Assembly (NCBI GenBank): GCA_938002955.1
Contig: CALLAA010000050.1
Location: 1-64,000, forward strand
DNA length: 64,000 nt
DNA from: an uncultured Acidimicrobiales bacterium
GTDB lineage: Bacteria; Actinomycetota; Acidimicrobiia; Acidimicrobiales; SHLQ01
Reading direction: 5' to 3'
Part shown: piece after piece, positions 48,447 to 58,074 of the stretch
How the letters are laid out: each line of letters opens with the position of its first letter
Numbering within the stretch: position 1 is the stretch's first letter
The notes under the pieces: model-generated
Told to the model about the DNA's origin: nothing
The model's database searches: none
The model's input: the letters and a program-made list of their open reading frames with translations, nothing else
Position numbers and translations under genes: made by a program

Positions 48447-50729
48447 GTGGCCGTTTACGCCAACACCCCTATCGAACTGATCAACGCCGTCTACGGCACG
48501 CTCGATGAGCGTCTTGCGAAGGGCCGTGAGCGTCTCGGCCGTGCATTAACCCTCACCGAGAAGATCTTGATCAACCACCTCGACGACGTCGACACCGGTG
48601 GTATGGAACGGGGCGTCAGCTACACCGACCTTCGACCCGATCGTGTCGCAATGCAGGACGCCACCGCACAAATGGCATGGCTGCAGTTCATGACCGCGGG
48701 CCTTCCGCAGACCGCAGTGCCCACCACAACGCACTGCGACCACCTCATCCAAGCCCGTGTCGACGGCAAGACCGACCTTGCGGTCGCTGCCGACACCAAC
48801 AAAGAGGTGTACCAGTTCCTTGAGGATGTCAGCGCCAAGTTCGGTGGCGGCTTCTGGGCCCCGGGCTCGGGCATCATCCACCAGGTTGTGCTCGAGAACT
48901 ATGCGTTTCCCGGCGGCATGATGCTCGGCACCGACAGCCACACGCCAAACGCTGGTGGCCTCGGCATGATCGCAGTGGGCGTTGGCGGTGCCGACGCAGT
49001 TGATGTCATGACCGGGTTTCCGTGGAACGTCCGCTGGCCGAAGGCAATCGGTGTTCACCTGACCGGTGAACTCACCGGCTGGGCTGCACCAAAGGACGTC
49101 ATCTTGAAGGTCGCCGAGATCCTCACCGTTAAGGGCGGAACCGGCTCGATCGTTGAGTACTTCGGCCCTGGCGCCGAAAGTATGTCGGCCACTGGCAAGG
49201 CCACGATCTGCAACATGGGCGCCGAGATCGGTGCGACGACGTCGTTGTTCGCCTACGACGACGCCACGAGCCGCTATCTCAAGGCAACCGGCCGCGAAGA
49301 GATCGACGACGCTGCCCGCAAGGTCGCCCATCACCTGCGGGCCGATGACGAGGTCTACGCCAACCCTGGCGACTACTTCGACCAGGTCATCGAAATCGAC
49401 CTCAGCACGCTCGAGCCGCTGATCAACGGTCCACATACTCCTGACCTTGCTCGTCCGCTCAGCAAGCTCGGTGCCGAAGCCGAGCTCAACGGATGGCCCA
49501 AAGAGATCTCCGCTGCTCTTATTGGCTCCTGCACGAACTCGTCATACGAGGACATCAGCCGCGCTGCCTCGATCGCTCGTGACGCTGCGGCCAAGGGTCT
49601 CACCGCCAAGGTGCCGTTCATGGTTACCCCCGGCTCGGAAGCAACGATGCGCACGATCGAACGAGACGGCTTCCTGGCCGATCTCGAAGCGATCGGCGGC
49701 GTCGTGCTCGCCAACGCTTGCGGCCCGTGCATTGGCCAATGGAAGCGTGATGACCGCGAAGGCAGCGAAGGCACCGCCAACAGCATCGTGACCTCCTACA
49801 ACCGAAACTTCCCGAAGCGCAATGATGGCGATGGCGCCACGCTCGCCTTTGTGACGTCGCCCGAGACAACGGTTGCGCTCGCCCTCGCTGGCACCCTCGA
49901 CTTCGATCCAAAGACCGACACCCTCACAAACGACGCTGGCGAAGAGGTCATGCTCACCGTGGGCGCTGCCATCGAACTACCGAGCGCTGGGTTCGAGGAC
50001 GGCACCTCGATGTTCATTGCGCCTCCAGAGGATGCGAGCAACATCGATGTCTCGGTCTCGCCGGACTCGGACCGACTCCAGCTCCTTACGCCATTCCCTG
50101 CATGGGACGGCAACGACTACCTCGAACTGCCGATCCTCGGTAAAGGCATGGGCAAGGTCACCACCGACCACATCTCGATGGCAGGACCATGGCTCAAATA
50201 CCGCGGTCACCTCGAGAACATCTCGGGCAACCTGTACCTCGGTGTCGTCAACGCCTACACCGGTGAGAGCGAACTGGCCGTCGACCCATCCGATGGCCAG
50301 ACCAAGAGCTACCCAAACATCGCAAAGAGCCTGCACGAAAAGGGCATCAATTGGGTGTTCATTGGCGAGGACAACGTCGGTGAGGGCTCGAGCCGCGAAC
50401 ACGCTGCGATGGAGCCCCGATTCCGCGGTTGCCATGCAGTCTTTGCCAAGTCGTTTGCTCGCATCCATGAGACAAACCTGAAAAAGCAGGGCGTGTTGGC
50501 ACTGACGTTTGCCGACCCGGACTTCTGGCTTGCAATCGAAGAGGGCGACACGATCTCGATCACCGGCCTCGCCGAGCTCGCTCCCGGAAAGCCAGTCGAC
50601 TGTGTCTTGCACAAAGCCGATGGCGAGAGCATCGAGTTCCAAGCAAACCAGACGCTCTCCCCCGATCAGATCGAGTGGTTCCATGCTGGTTCTGCACTCA
50701 ACCTGATTCGACAGCAGACAGCAGGCTGA
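48447..50729 (+). CDS. aconitate hydratase
   Basis: TTTHCDHLIQ, GTDSHTPNAGGLGMIAVGVGGADAVDVM, GSCTNSSYEDISRAA, GEGSSREHAA; GTG start with GAGGT upstream. Confidence 0.94.
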   Translation: MAVYANTPIELINAVYGTLDERLAKGRERLGRALTLTEKILINHLDDVDTGGMERGVSYTDLRPDRVAMQDATAQMAWLQFMTAGLPQTAVPTTTHCDHLIQARVDGKTDLAVAADTNKEVYQFLEDVSAKFGGGFWAPGSGIIHQVVLENYAFPGGMMLGTDSHTPNAGGLGMIAVGVGGADAVDVMTGFPWNVRWPKAIGVHLTGELTGWAAPKDVILKVAEILTVKGGTGSIVEYFGPGAESMSATGKATICNMGAEIGATTSLFAYDDATSRYLKATGREEIDDAARKVAHHLRADDEVYANPGDYFDQVIEIDLSTLEPLINGPHTPDLARPLSKLGAEAELNGWPKEISAALIGSCTNSSYEDISRAASIARDAAAKGLTAKVPFMVTPGSEATMRTIERDGFLADLEAIGGVVLANACGPCIGQWKRDDREGSEGTANSIVTSYNRNFPKRNDGDGATLAFVTSPETTVALALAGTLDFDPKTDTLTNDAGEEVMLTVGAAIELPSAGFEDGTSMFIAPPEDASNIDVSVSPDSDRLQLLTPFPAWDGNDYLELPILGKGMGKVTTDHISMAGPWLKYRGHLENISGNLYLGVVNAYTGESELAVDPSDGQTKSYPNIAKSLHEKGINWVFIGEDNVGEGSSREHAAMEPRFRGCHAVFAKSFARIHETNLKKQGVLALTFADPDFWLAIEEGDTISITGLAELAPGKPVDCVLHKADGESIEFQANQTLSPDQIEWFHAGSALNLIRQQTAG

Positions 50730-50739
50730 TCCAGCGCTC

Positions 50740-51660
50740 ATGGATCTTCGCCAGCTCAACGCCATCGTGGCGGTCTCGGAACACCGCAGCTTCTCCGCCG
50801 CGGCCCGAGCCCTCCATACGGTGCAGTCGAACGTTTCAACGCACGTTGCTCGCCTCGAGCGAGAACTCGACGCTGTGTTGGTCGATCGACGCACCGGCGA
50901 GTTAACCGCCGAGGGCGAGGTTGTCGTCCTGCGGGCATTGCGAATCAAGGCCGAGCTTCAAGCAATCCCCGCCGACGTGTCCGCACTTCGCGACGACATC
51001 CGAGGCACGGTGCGATTCGGGATCATCGGTACGACCGGGCGATGGCTGGTACCAGCGCTACTGACGGCGCTGAAAAAGGAATTTCCCGGGGTGCATCTCG
51101 TGGTGGTCGATGCGACCACGACGGGCTTGTTGCCACAGCTCCAGAGCGGCCAGTTAACAATGGCCGTGCTGAACCTTCCGCTGAGCGAACCCGAACTTGC
51201 GTCCGAGCCCCTGTTCGACGAGGAACGAATCCTCATCGTTCCCAAGACCCATCCGCTCTCCAAGCATGACCGGGTCACGTTAGCTGACCTGGCGAAACAC
51301 GAGATCGTGCTCCCCCCGGAGGGGACGCAGTTTCGCAACGAGGTGGACGAGGCGGCGGCCGAACTGGGCATCGTGTTGAAACCAGCCGCTGAGCTCGACG
51401 GCATGCGCCTCCTGGCCTCGCTCGCGTTCCAGGGATACGCACCCGCGTTGGTACCTGCGACTGCGGCGCCCTTTGGCGAGGGCAACGACTGGTGCATCGT
51501 CAACGTCGACGACATGTCGACACGGAGCGTCGGACTTGCGTACCGCCGATGGACCACACTGCCGGCGCCGGCGCGAGCGGTTCAACAGGTCATTGGCCAA
51601 GTCGTGGCCGAACGAGGAGCGCAGCAGGCCGGGCTGCACGTCACCGTCGCCGACGACTAA
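50740..51660 (+). CDS. LysR family transcriptional regulator
   Basis: MDLRQLNAIVAVSEHRSFSAAARALHTVQSNVSTHVARLERELDAVLVDR. Confidence 0.93.
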   Translation: MDLRQLNAIVAVSEHRSFSAAARALHTVQSNVSTHVARLERELDAVLVDRRTGELTAEGEVVVLRALRIKAELQAIPADVSALRDDIRGTVRFGIIGTTGRWLVPALLTALKKEFPGVHLVVVDATTTGLLPQLQSGQLTMAVLNLPLSEPELASEPLFDEERILIVPKTHPLSKHDRVTLADLAKHEIVLPPEGTQFRNEVDEAAAELGIVLKPAAELDGMRLLASLAFQGYAPALVPATAAPFGEGNDWCIVNVDDMSTRSVGLAYRRWTTLPAPARAVQQVIGQVVAERGAQQAGLHVTVADD

Positions 51661-51674
51661 GAGCCGAGTCGGCG

Positions 51675-52151
51675 CTACTTGCCGTTGTTGTCCTTGACGT
51701 TCGTGTTCTGATTGGTGTTTCCCTTGCCGTTGCCGGGAATGTCCTTTTCGCAGATCAGACCGTCGCCATTCGCGTCGACGTCCTGGCCGTTCTTCTTCGT
51801 CGAGTTGTTGGGAATCAATCGCCAGCCGTTCGGACACGTCCTATCGCCGTCGTCGTAGACATCCAAGGTCCCGCTTCCCGAGGCAGGCTCACCGCTCGAG
51901 TCTTCGGGGTCGGTACTTTCGGAACCGCCGGGCGCTGCGAGATCGACAGCCGCATCCTGGGCCGGATCCATCGACTGCACGATTGCGACAATATCGTCGA
52001 AGTCGGAAGCGACATGTTGAGAGATCAGCTGCACGCTCCCCAACGACATGGCCGCCAGTGTTCCCATAAGCATCGCGTACTCGACGATCGCTGTACCTCG
52101 ATCGCCACGATCCTTCACCCGTCGAAGAAGTTGCCTCATCATGCTCGCCAC
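51675..52151 (-). CDS. Flp/TadE-type pilin-like N-terminus fused to a C-terminal excalibur-like Ca-binding segment
   Basis: RGDRGTAIVEYAMLMGTLAAMSLGSVQLI prepilin-like; C-term CPNGWRLIPNNSTKKNGQDVDANGDGLICEKDI. Confidence 0.62.
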   Translation of the reverse strand: MASMMRQLLRRVKDRGDRGTAIVEYAMLMGTLAAMSLGSVQLISQHVASDFDDIVAIVQSMDPAQDAAVDLAAPGGSESTDPEDSSGEPASGSGTLDVYDDGDRTCPNGWRLIPNNSTKKNGQDVDANGDGLICEKDIPGNGKGNTNQNTNVKDNNGK

Positions 52152-52341
52152 CTACTAGTCGTTCCTGTATCGCTATACGGTCAACATGAACTACGGACCG
52201 CGAGCTGATTTTCCTAAGTGTCAATCCTGTTGCATTAGGTAATTTGCCTTCTTGCATACCGAGCGTCCACGTGTCGGGGAAATCATCAATTCGGGCTCTC
52301 GATGCGGTCGGCTGCTCGATGGCAGCAATACACTTGCCGAT

Positions 52342-53676
52342 GTGACGGCCACCGAACCCGATGTTCAACGCAGTACCCGCGTAGTCGAGCGAGGAAGCGA
52401 CGGTCGCCGACGCGTCGTTGTTCGTATCGCAACTCGTGAAGAGAGCGCACTCACCTCCGCCGATGCGAACCTCATTGCATCTGGCGCAGCAAACGCGCGC
52501 GAGCAGGGCATTCCATTCGTCTGTGAGTTCCGGGCCAACGGCCCCGCCGCCGAGGAAGAACTCGCGGTCACCTTCGCCATCGGCGCAGCGGCCCGACAGC
52601 TCACCGCCTGCTCTGGACGGGTACCCATGATCGGCGTGCTCCATGGGGATGCCGTTGCAGGCCCCGCTCTGCTGCTCGGCATCCTCGACCACGTCATCGT
52701 CGTCGATCACAGCCACGCATTCGTTAGCGGTCCCGCAATGGTGAGCGAGTTCACCGGCGTCGAATTCAACCGCACCGAGCTCGGTGGAGCGAGCGTTCTG
52801 GCCAACCAGGCCGGCGTCGCCTCAATGCAAGTACCCGATCTCGACGCTGCATACGCGCTCGTCGACGACTTGCTCAGCGTGTTGCCGTCGAACAACGAAG
52901 AGCCAGCACCGTTCATTGCGAGCAGCGACCCAATCGATCGCCCCGTTCCCGATGCCGGCGACATCATTCCGGACACCCCGACCGGCGCATACGACGTGCG
53001 CGATGTTATTGCCGAGATCGTCGACGATGGCTGGTTCCTCGAGTCGCGGGCGACCTACGCCAACAACCTCGTGACCGGCTTTGCTTCGATCGGAGGATTG
53101 CCGGTTGGCATCGTTGCGAATCAGCCAATGGCGATCGCCGGCACGCTAGACATCCCGTCCTCACAAAAGGGCGGCCGCTTTGTTGCCTTCTGCGATGCCT
53201 TCAACCTTCCGCTTGTGACCCTGGTCGACACCTCGGGTTTCTACCCCGGCAAGGACCTCGAATGGCGCGGCATGATTCGCTACGGCGCGCAACTCGCCTT
53301 TGCCTACGCTCGAGCGACCGTCCCTCGAATCAACGTGACCCTCCGCAAGAGCTACGGCGGCGCATACATCGTGATGGACTCAAAGAACATGGGCAATGAC
53401 CTCGCCTTCGCCTGGCCATCGGCTGAGATTGCGGTCATGGGCGCCAAGGGAGCGGTCGAGATCTTGCACCGCAAGGCCGATGCCGACGAGCGAGTTGAAC
53501 TCGAAGCCGCGTACGAGGAACGACTGCTCAATCCGTACATCGCTGCCCAGCGCGGCACTGTCGATGTTGTGATCACCCCCGAGCAGACCCGTTCGGAGAT
53601 CGGACATGGTTTGCAGCTGCTCGCATCGAAGCGTGAGATCCTCCCCCGGCGCAAGCACGACAACACCCCGCTGTAA
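52342..53676 (+). CDS. acyl-CoA carboxylase carboxyltransferase (beta) subunit-like
   Basis: VDTSGFYPGKDLEWRGMIRYGAQLAFAYARATVPRINVTLRKSYGGAYIVMDSKNMGNDLAFAWPSAEIAVMGAKGAVEIL; start uncertain. Confidence 0.88.
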   Translation: MTATEPDVQRSTRVVERGSDGRRRVVVRIATREESALTSADANLIASGAANAREQGIPFVCEFRANGPAAEEELAVTFAIGAAARQLTACSGRVPMIGVLHGDAVAGPALLLGILDHVIVVDHSHAFVSGPAMVSEFTGVEFNRTELGGASVLANQAGVASMQVPDLDAAYALVDDLLSVLPSNNEEPAPFIASSDPIDRPVPDAGDIIPDTPTGAYDVRDVIAEIVDDGWFLESRATYANNLVTGFASIGGLPVGIVANQPMAIAGTLDIPSSQKGGRFVAFCDAFNLPLVTLVDTSGFYPGKDLEWRGMIRYGAQLAFAYARATVPRINVTLRKSYGGAYIVMDSKNMGNDLAFAWPSAEIAVMGAKGAVEILHRKADADERVELEAAYEERLLNPYIAAQRGTVDVVITPEQTRSEIGHGLQLLASKREILPRRKHDNTPL

Positions 53677-53871
53677 CTTCTGCTGTCGCAATCCCTCGCC
53701 TAGCGGCTCGTCGATGCTCGGCAGCCAGCCAGAGGCCCCCACCCGTTCGCTAACCACCGCGCCTAGTGCAGGCAGCACACCAATAGGGCCGTATGATGGT
53801 TCCGGACGCAATGCCGCTCAAAGGGGAGCTGGACGGGCGCTTCTTATCTCACCCTCGATACTGGAGATTTC

Positions 53872-55140
53872 GTGAGCGAAAGCATCACCATTACTGACAA
53901 CCGCACCGGCGAAACCGTAGAGGTTCCAATCGTCAATGGTTCGGTTGACGCCGGCGCGTGGAAGAAGCTCATGCCCGGCACCTGGTTCCTGGACCCAGCG
54001 TTCGGAACAACGGCGAGCACCGAGTCCGCAATCACCTTCCTCGATGGAGGCAACGGCGTACTCGAGTATCGCGGCTACCCAATCGACCAGCTCGCGGAGA
54101 AGTCATCGCACCTCGAGGTCGCGTACCTCCTCCTCAACGGCGAACTCCCCAATACTGCCGAACTCGATGCGTGGACCAATGAGATCACCCATCACACCTA
54201 CCTGCACGAGAACTTCCGTCGCCACGTACACGATGCGTTCCACTACGACGCACACCCAATGGGCCTGCTCACCTCGTCGGTTGCTGGCCTGTCGACCTTC
54301 TACCCCGAGTCCAAGGACATCGAAGACCCCGAAAATCGGATGCATCAGATCGTTCGCCTGATCGCCAAGATGCCAACCCTTGCCGCTGCCGCATACCGCT
54401 TCAGCAAGGGCCTGCCGTTCGTGTTCCCTCGCAACGATCTCGACTACGCATCGAACTTCTTGTCGATGATGTTCTCGATCGCCGAAGACGACTACATCCC
54501 AGATCCTGCGCTCAAGCGGGCAATGGAGATTCTGTTCATCTTGCACGCCGATCATGAGCAGAACTGCTCGACGACCGCTGCTCGCGTCGTTGGCTCTGCG
54601 CACGCTGACCCCTATGTTTCAGTCGCTGCAGCATCGGCAGCGTTGTACGGTCCACGCCACGGTGGAGCGAACGAGGCTGTACTCCGCATGCTCGCCGAGA
54701 TCGGAAGCTACGAGAACGTTCCCGCCTACATGGAGCGCGTCAAGAGCGGCGAAGAGCGCCTGATGGGCTTTGGCCACCGGGTGTACAAGAACTACGACCC
54801 GCGCGCTCGGATCATCAAGGACGCGGCGCACGACGTCTTCAAGGTCACCGGTCAGAACCCATTGCTCGACATTGCGCTCAAGCTCGAAGAGGTTGCGCTC
54901 GCCGACCCGTACTTCATCGATCGCAAGTTGTACCCGAACGTCGACTTCTACTCGGGCCTGATCTACCAGTCGATGGGCTTCCCCGTCGAGATGTTCACCG
55001 TGCTGTTCGCGATCCCACGTACCGTTGGATGGCTTGCACATTGGCAAGAGATGCTTGAGCAAGAGTCTCGTATTGCTCGCCCACGCCAGGTCTACACCGG
55101 CGTCGAGAGCCGTGACTACGTCGCGATCGACAACCGCTAG
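53872..55140 (+). CDS. gltA: citrate synthase
   Basis: 422 aa; ILFILHADHEQNCSTTAARVVGSAHADPYVSVAAASAALYGPRHGGANEAVLRML; MGFGHRVYKNYDPRA. Confidence 0.96.
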   Translation: MSESITITDNRTGETVEVPIVNGSVDAGAWKKLMPGTWFLDPAFGTTASTESAITFLDGGNGVLEYRGYPIDQLAEKSSHLEVAYLLLNGELPNTAELDAWTNEITHHTYLHENFRRHVHDAFHYDAHPMGLLTSSVAGLSTFYPESKDIEDPENRMHQIVRLIAKMPTLAAAAYRFSKGLPFVFPRNDLDYASNFLSMMFSIAEDDYIPDPALKRAMEILFILHADHEQNCSTTAARVVGSAHADPYVSVAAASAALYGPRHGGANEAVLRMLAEIGSYENVPAYMERVKSGEERLMGFGHRVYKNYDPRARIIKDAAHDVFKVTGQNPLLDIALKLEEVALADPYFIDRKLYPNVDFYSGLIYQSMGFPVEMFTVLFAIPRTVGWLAHWQEMLEQESRIARPRQVYTGVESRDYVAIDNR

Positions 55141-55212
55141 CACGACTTTTCACATGTCACATGCCGCATCTCCGATGTGGCCATATTCCTTGCCTGGTTT
55201 ACCCTGGCCGCA

Positions 55213-57381
55213 ATGACGTCGTCGCAATCTCTCCGCGCCCGCACGGGCCGATTGTGGGGACTCCTCGCGGGCTGTGTGCTCGCTACAACCCTCGCGGCTG
55301 TGCCTGCCGGGGCCCAAGACATCGCTGGCCTGGAGCCGCAACCTCCACAGATCGATGATTCGGTTGCCGAGGAGACGATCGGTGACAGCGAGCTCGCCGA
55401 ACTCGCCGCTGACCCAGCGAGTGCTCCGCACGGCACCACCGTCGACGTCGAGGTCCACGGCCCCGACCTTGCAATCGTCACCGCAGCTATCGAAGCAGCT
55501 CACGGCGAGCCGTACGGACGAGTACCCGGTTTCTTCGTCGAGGCTCGAGTGCCGGTCTTTGCGCTGGAGCGTTTGAATGCAACGAACGGTGTCACTCGAG
55601 TAGCACAGGTAACGACGGCGATTCCGGCGTCGCAGTCGTTGCAGATAAACCCAGCGCTGACGAACACGATCGAGAACACCCTGCAGCTCAAAGCCTGGCA
55701 CGACGTTGGACACAAAGGTGTCGGACAAAAGGTCGGCATCCTCGACATCTTCGGCACCGAGGAACTCGAGTTTGCTATTGCGCAAGGCCGCGTCCCGGCG
55801 CCGGCGGGAACGTTCTGCCAAGAAAAGGGCCGTTCGTGTGCAATTACCGTCCGCAATGGCGGACCTCACGGAGTGGCCGTGGCCGAAATCATCCATCGGG
55901 TCGCTCCCGACGCCGAGCTGTACTTCGCAACGGTTGCGACCATTGGAGACCTTGCCGCTGCGATCGATTGGTTTGCCGAACAAGGGGTCACGGTCATCAA
56001 CCGGTCCGAGACCTCCGAGTTCGACGGGGCCGGCGACGGCTCGGGTCCAACAGCAGCCCTTGTGAACCGGGCCGTGTCACAAGACATGATCTGGGTCGCC
56101 GCTGGCGGTAACGCTGGAGGCAGCGAGGACCGGCCGGGCCAGAACTGGATTGGGCAATTCAACGACCCGGACGGCAACGGCTTCCACAATTGGGCCGACG
56201 GTTCGGAGCGCATGGGGTTTACCTGCGGCTTCCTCCTCGGCATGCGTTGGGACGACTGGGACACCTCGACGATCGCCACCGACTACGACATCTGGATCTA
56301 CGACGATGAAGGCGACCTGACTCCAGAAGCACGAGGCGAGGACACACAAAACGAGGCTGCCCATCGCCCACTCGAGCACATCGAGACTCGCTGCTCGGGA
56401 TCGACCGACCGCGACTACCTCGCGATCCGCCGCTTCGGCGACCCCCAACCCGACGGCGTCGACACCATCCAGATCCTCGGTAATCAAACGTTGATGGACG
56501 AATGGGTCAACGAGAGTGCAGCGACGGGGCCCGGTGCAGATTCACGAAGCACCGGAGCGTTAACGGTGGGAGCAACAGTCCAGCCGGCAAGCCCGCTGCT
56601 CGCCGACTACTCATCACACGGCCCCACCTTCGACGGCCGCAACGGCGTTGACCTCGCCGGGCCCTCGTGTTTGCCAGTCCCGGACTTTTTCAACTTCTGT
56701 TTCTCCGGTACGAGCGCGAGCGCGCCGGTCGTGAGCGGCGTCATGGCGGTCATGCGCGGCGCAAACGTCATCGACAACGCCACCGACGCAGAGGGGCTCA
56801 TCCCGAAGATCACCGTGGACCAAGGCGAGGAGGGCGCCGACACCCGCTACGGCCACGGCAGCCTCTCGCTCCCTGCGCCTGTCGACCTCAACGCACGCTC
56901 ATTCCTCCCATCGTGCGCAGGAGTCCCGGCGACGATCGTTGGAACCAACGGAGACGATGTTCTCGTCGGCACAGAACGTCGTGACGTCATCTTTGCTGGC
57001 TTGGGCAACGACACGGTCAACGCGCTCGGCGGAGACGATCTGATCTGTGGTGGTTTCGGCGATGACACCATCGACGCAGGCGACGGCAACGACACCATTC
57101 TGGGTGGACCGGGCGCCGATCGGATCCGCGGTCGGGGTGGCGCCGATGACATCAACGGCGGCCACGGCCACGACGACATCGAAGGCAACGCTGGAAACGA
57201 CGAGTTGAAGGGCTTTACCGGACGCGACTACGTCAAGGGCGGTCTCGGCGACGACGCTGTCTTTGGGGGCGCCGGAAACGACCGACTCGTGGGAGGCAAA
57301 GGCCTCGATGAGCTCTTTGGCGGCAACGGCGTCGACCGCTGTCGAGTCCCGGTCGAAACAACGGTGAGCTGTCGCCCCTAG
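55213..57381 (+). CDS. secreted subtilisin-like (S8) protease with C-terminal RTX repeats
   Basis: Signal peptide; GQKVGILDIFG (Asp), NGGPHGVAVAEIIHRVAP (His), FSGTSASAPVVSGVMAVM (Ser); C-term GNDTVNALGGDDLICGGFGDDTIDAGDGNDTILGGPGADRI. Confidence 0.85.
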   Translation: MTSSQSLRARTGRLWGLLAGCVLATTLAAVPAGAQDIAGLEPQPPQIDDSVAEETIGDSELAELAADPASAPHGTTVDVEVHGPDLAIVTAAIEAAHGEPYGRVPGFFVEARVPVFALERLNATNGVTRVAQVTTAIPASQSLQINPALTNTIENTLQLKAWHDVGHKGVGQKVGILDIFGTEELEFAIAQGRVPAPAGTFCQEKGRSCAITVRNGGPHGVAVAEIIHRVAPDAELYFATVATIGDLAAAIDWFAEQGVTVINRSETSEFDGAGDGSGPTAALVNRAVSQDMIWVAAGGNAGGSEDRPGQNWIGQFNDPDGNGFHNWADGSERMGFTCGFLLGMRWDDWDTSTIATDYDIWIYDDEGDLTPEARGEDTQNEAAHRPLEHIETRCSGSTDRDYLAIRRFGDPQPDGVDTIQILGNQTLMDEWVNESAATGPGADSRSTGALTVGATVQPASPLLADYSSHGPTFDGRNGVDLAGPSCLPVPDFFNFCFSGTSASAPVVSGVMAVMRGANVIDNATDAEGLIPKITVDQGEEGADTRYGHGSLSLPAPVDLNARSFLPSCAGVPATIVGTNGDDVLVGTERRDVIFAGLGNDTVNALGGDDLICGGFGDDTIDAGDGNDTILGGPGADRIRGRGGADDINGGHGHDDIEGNAGNDELKGFTGRDYVKGGLGDDAVFGGAGNDRLVGGKGLDELFGGNGVDRCRVPVETTVSCRP

Positions 57382-57396
57382 TGCCGGCTGGCCCCG

Positions 57397-58074
57397 TTAG
57401 TCCAAGACGATGTCAGGGCGGCCCTGGCCAGCAGTCCAGTGCTTGCGACACCGCAGTTCGTACCGGACGTCGGGTGCCTGCGCTGGATCGTCGACAACCA
57501 TAAGTTCGCCGTCATACACCTGCACGCCGTCGACGACACGAGCATTGTGTGTGGCTCGGTCCCCACACCAACATCGTGCCTCGCACTGAATTGCCTCGGC
57601 AACGTCAGCGAGCTCGAGCAGCCGTGCGGTGCCTTCGAACAGGCGGCCCCGAAAGTCGGTTAGTAGCCCAAAGGCAAACACGTCGAGACGCAGTTCGTCA
57701 ACGATCTCCGCGAGCTGTTCGATTTGGGTCGGCGAGTAGAACTGGACCTCGTCGCACACGAGGTAGTCCAGCACCTCTCCCCCATTTCGAGCAATCTCTC
57801 GAATGTCGACCTCGGGGTCGATCACGACCGCTTCGGCGCTGACGCCAAGACGGGAACTCACCCGTGCTCCCTTGCGGTCGAGCATGCTGCATAGCGCGCC
57901 GTTGAGGCCGCCATGGGTGAGGTTGTGATGGATCTGGAGAGCCTGGGTCGACTTGCCAGAGCCCATTGTTCCAAAGGAAAACCGTAGGACGCCGATAACG
58001 GAGGTGTTACTGCGCCGGGTACCCGGGATCGTCTGTTGAATCGAGAAGTTTGAAGGCGTAACCGTCATGAGCAT
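57397..58074 (-). CDS. tdk: thymidine kinase
   Basis: LRFSFGTMGSGKSTQALQIHHNL P-loop, DYLVCDEVQFYS, FGLLTDFRGRLFEGTARLLELAD. Confidence 0.92.
   Translation of the reverse strand: MLMTVTPSNFSIQQTIPGTRRSNTSVIGVLRFSFGTMGSGKSTQALQIHHNLTHGGLNGALCSMLDRKGARVSSRLGVSAEAVVIDPEVDIREIARNGGEVLDYLVCDEVQFYSPTQIEQLAEIVDELRLDVFAFGLLTDFRGRLFEGTARLLELADVAEAIQCEARCWCGDRATHNARVVDGVQVYDGELMVVDDPAQAPDVRYELRCRKHWTAGQGRPDIVLD

Noticed and set aside
48546-49436. 296-aa minus-strand ORF antisense to aconitase
   Set aside because: Antisense shadow of a strongly conserved enzyme.
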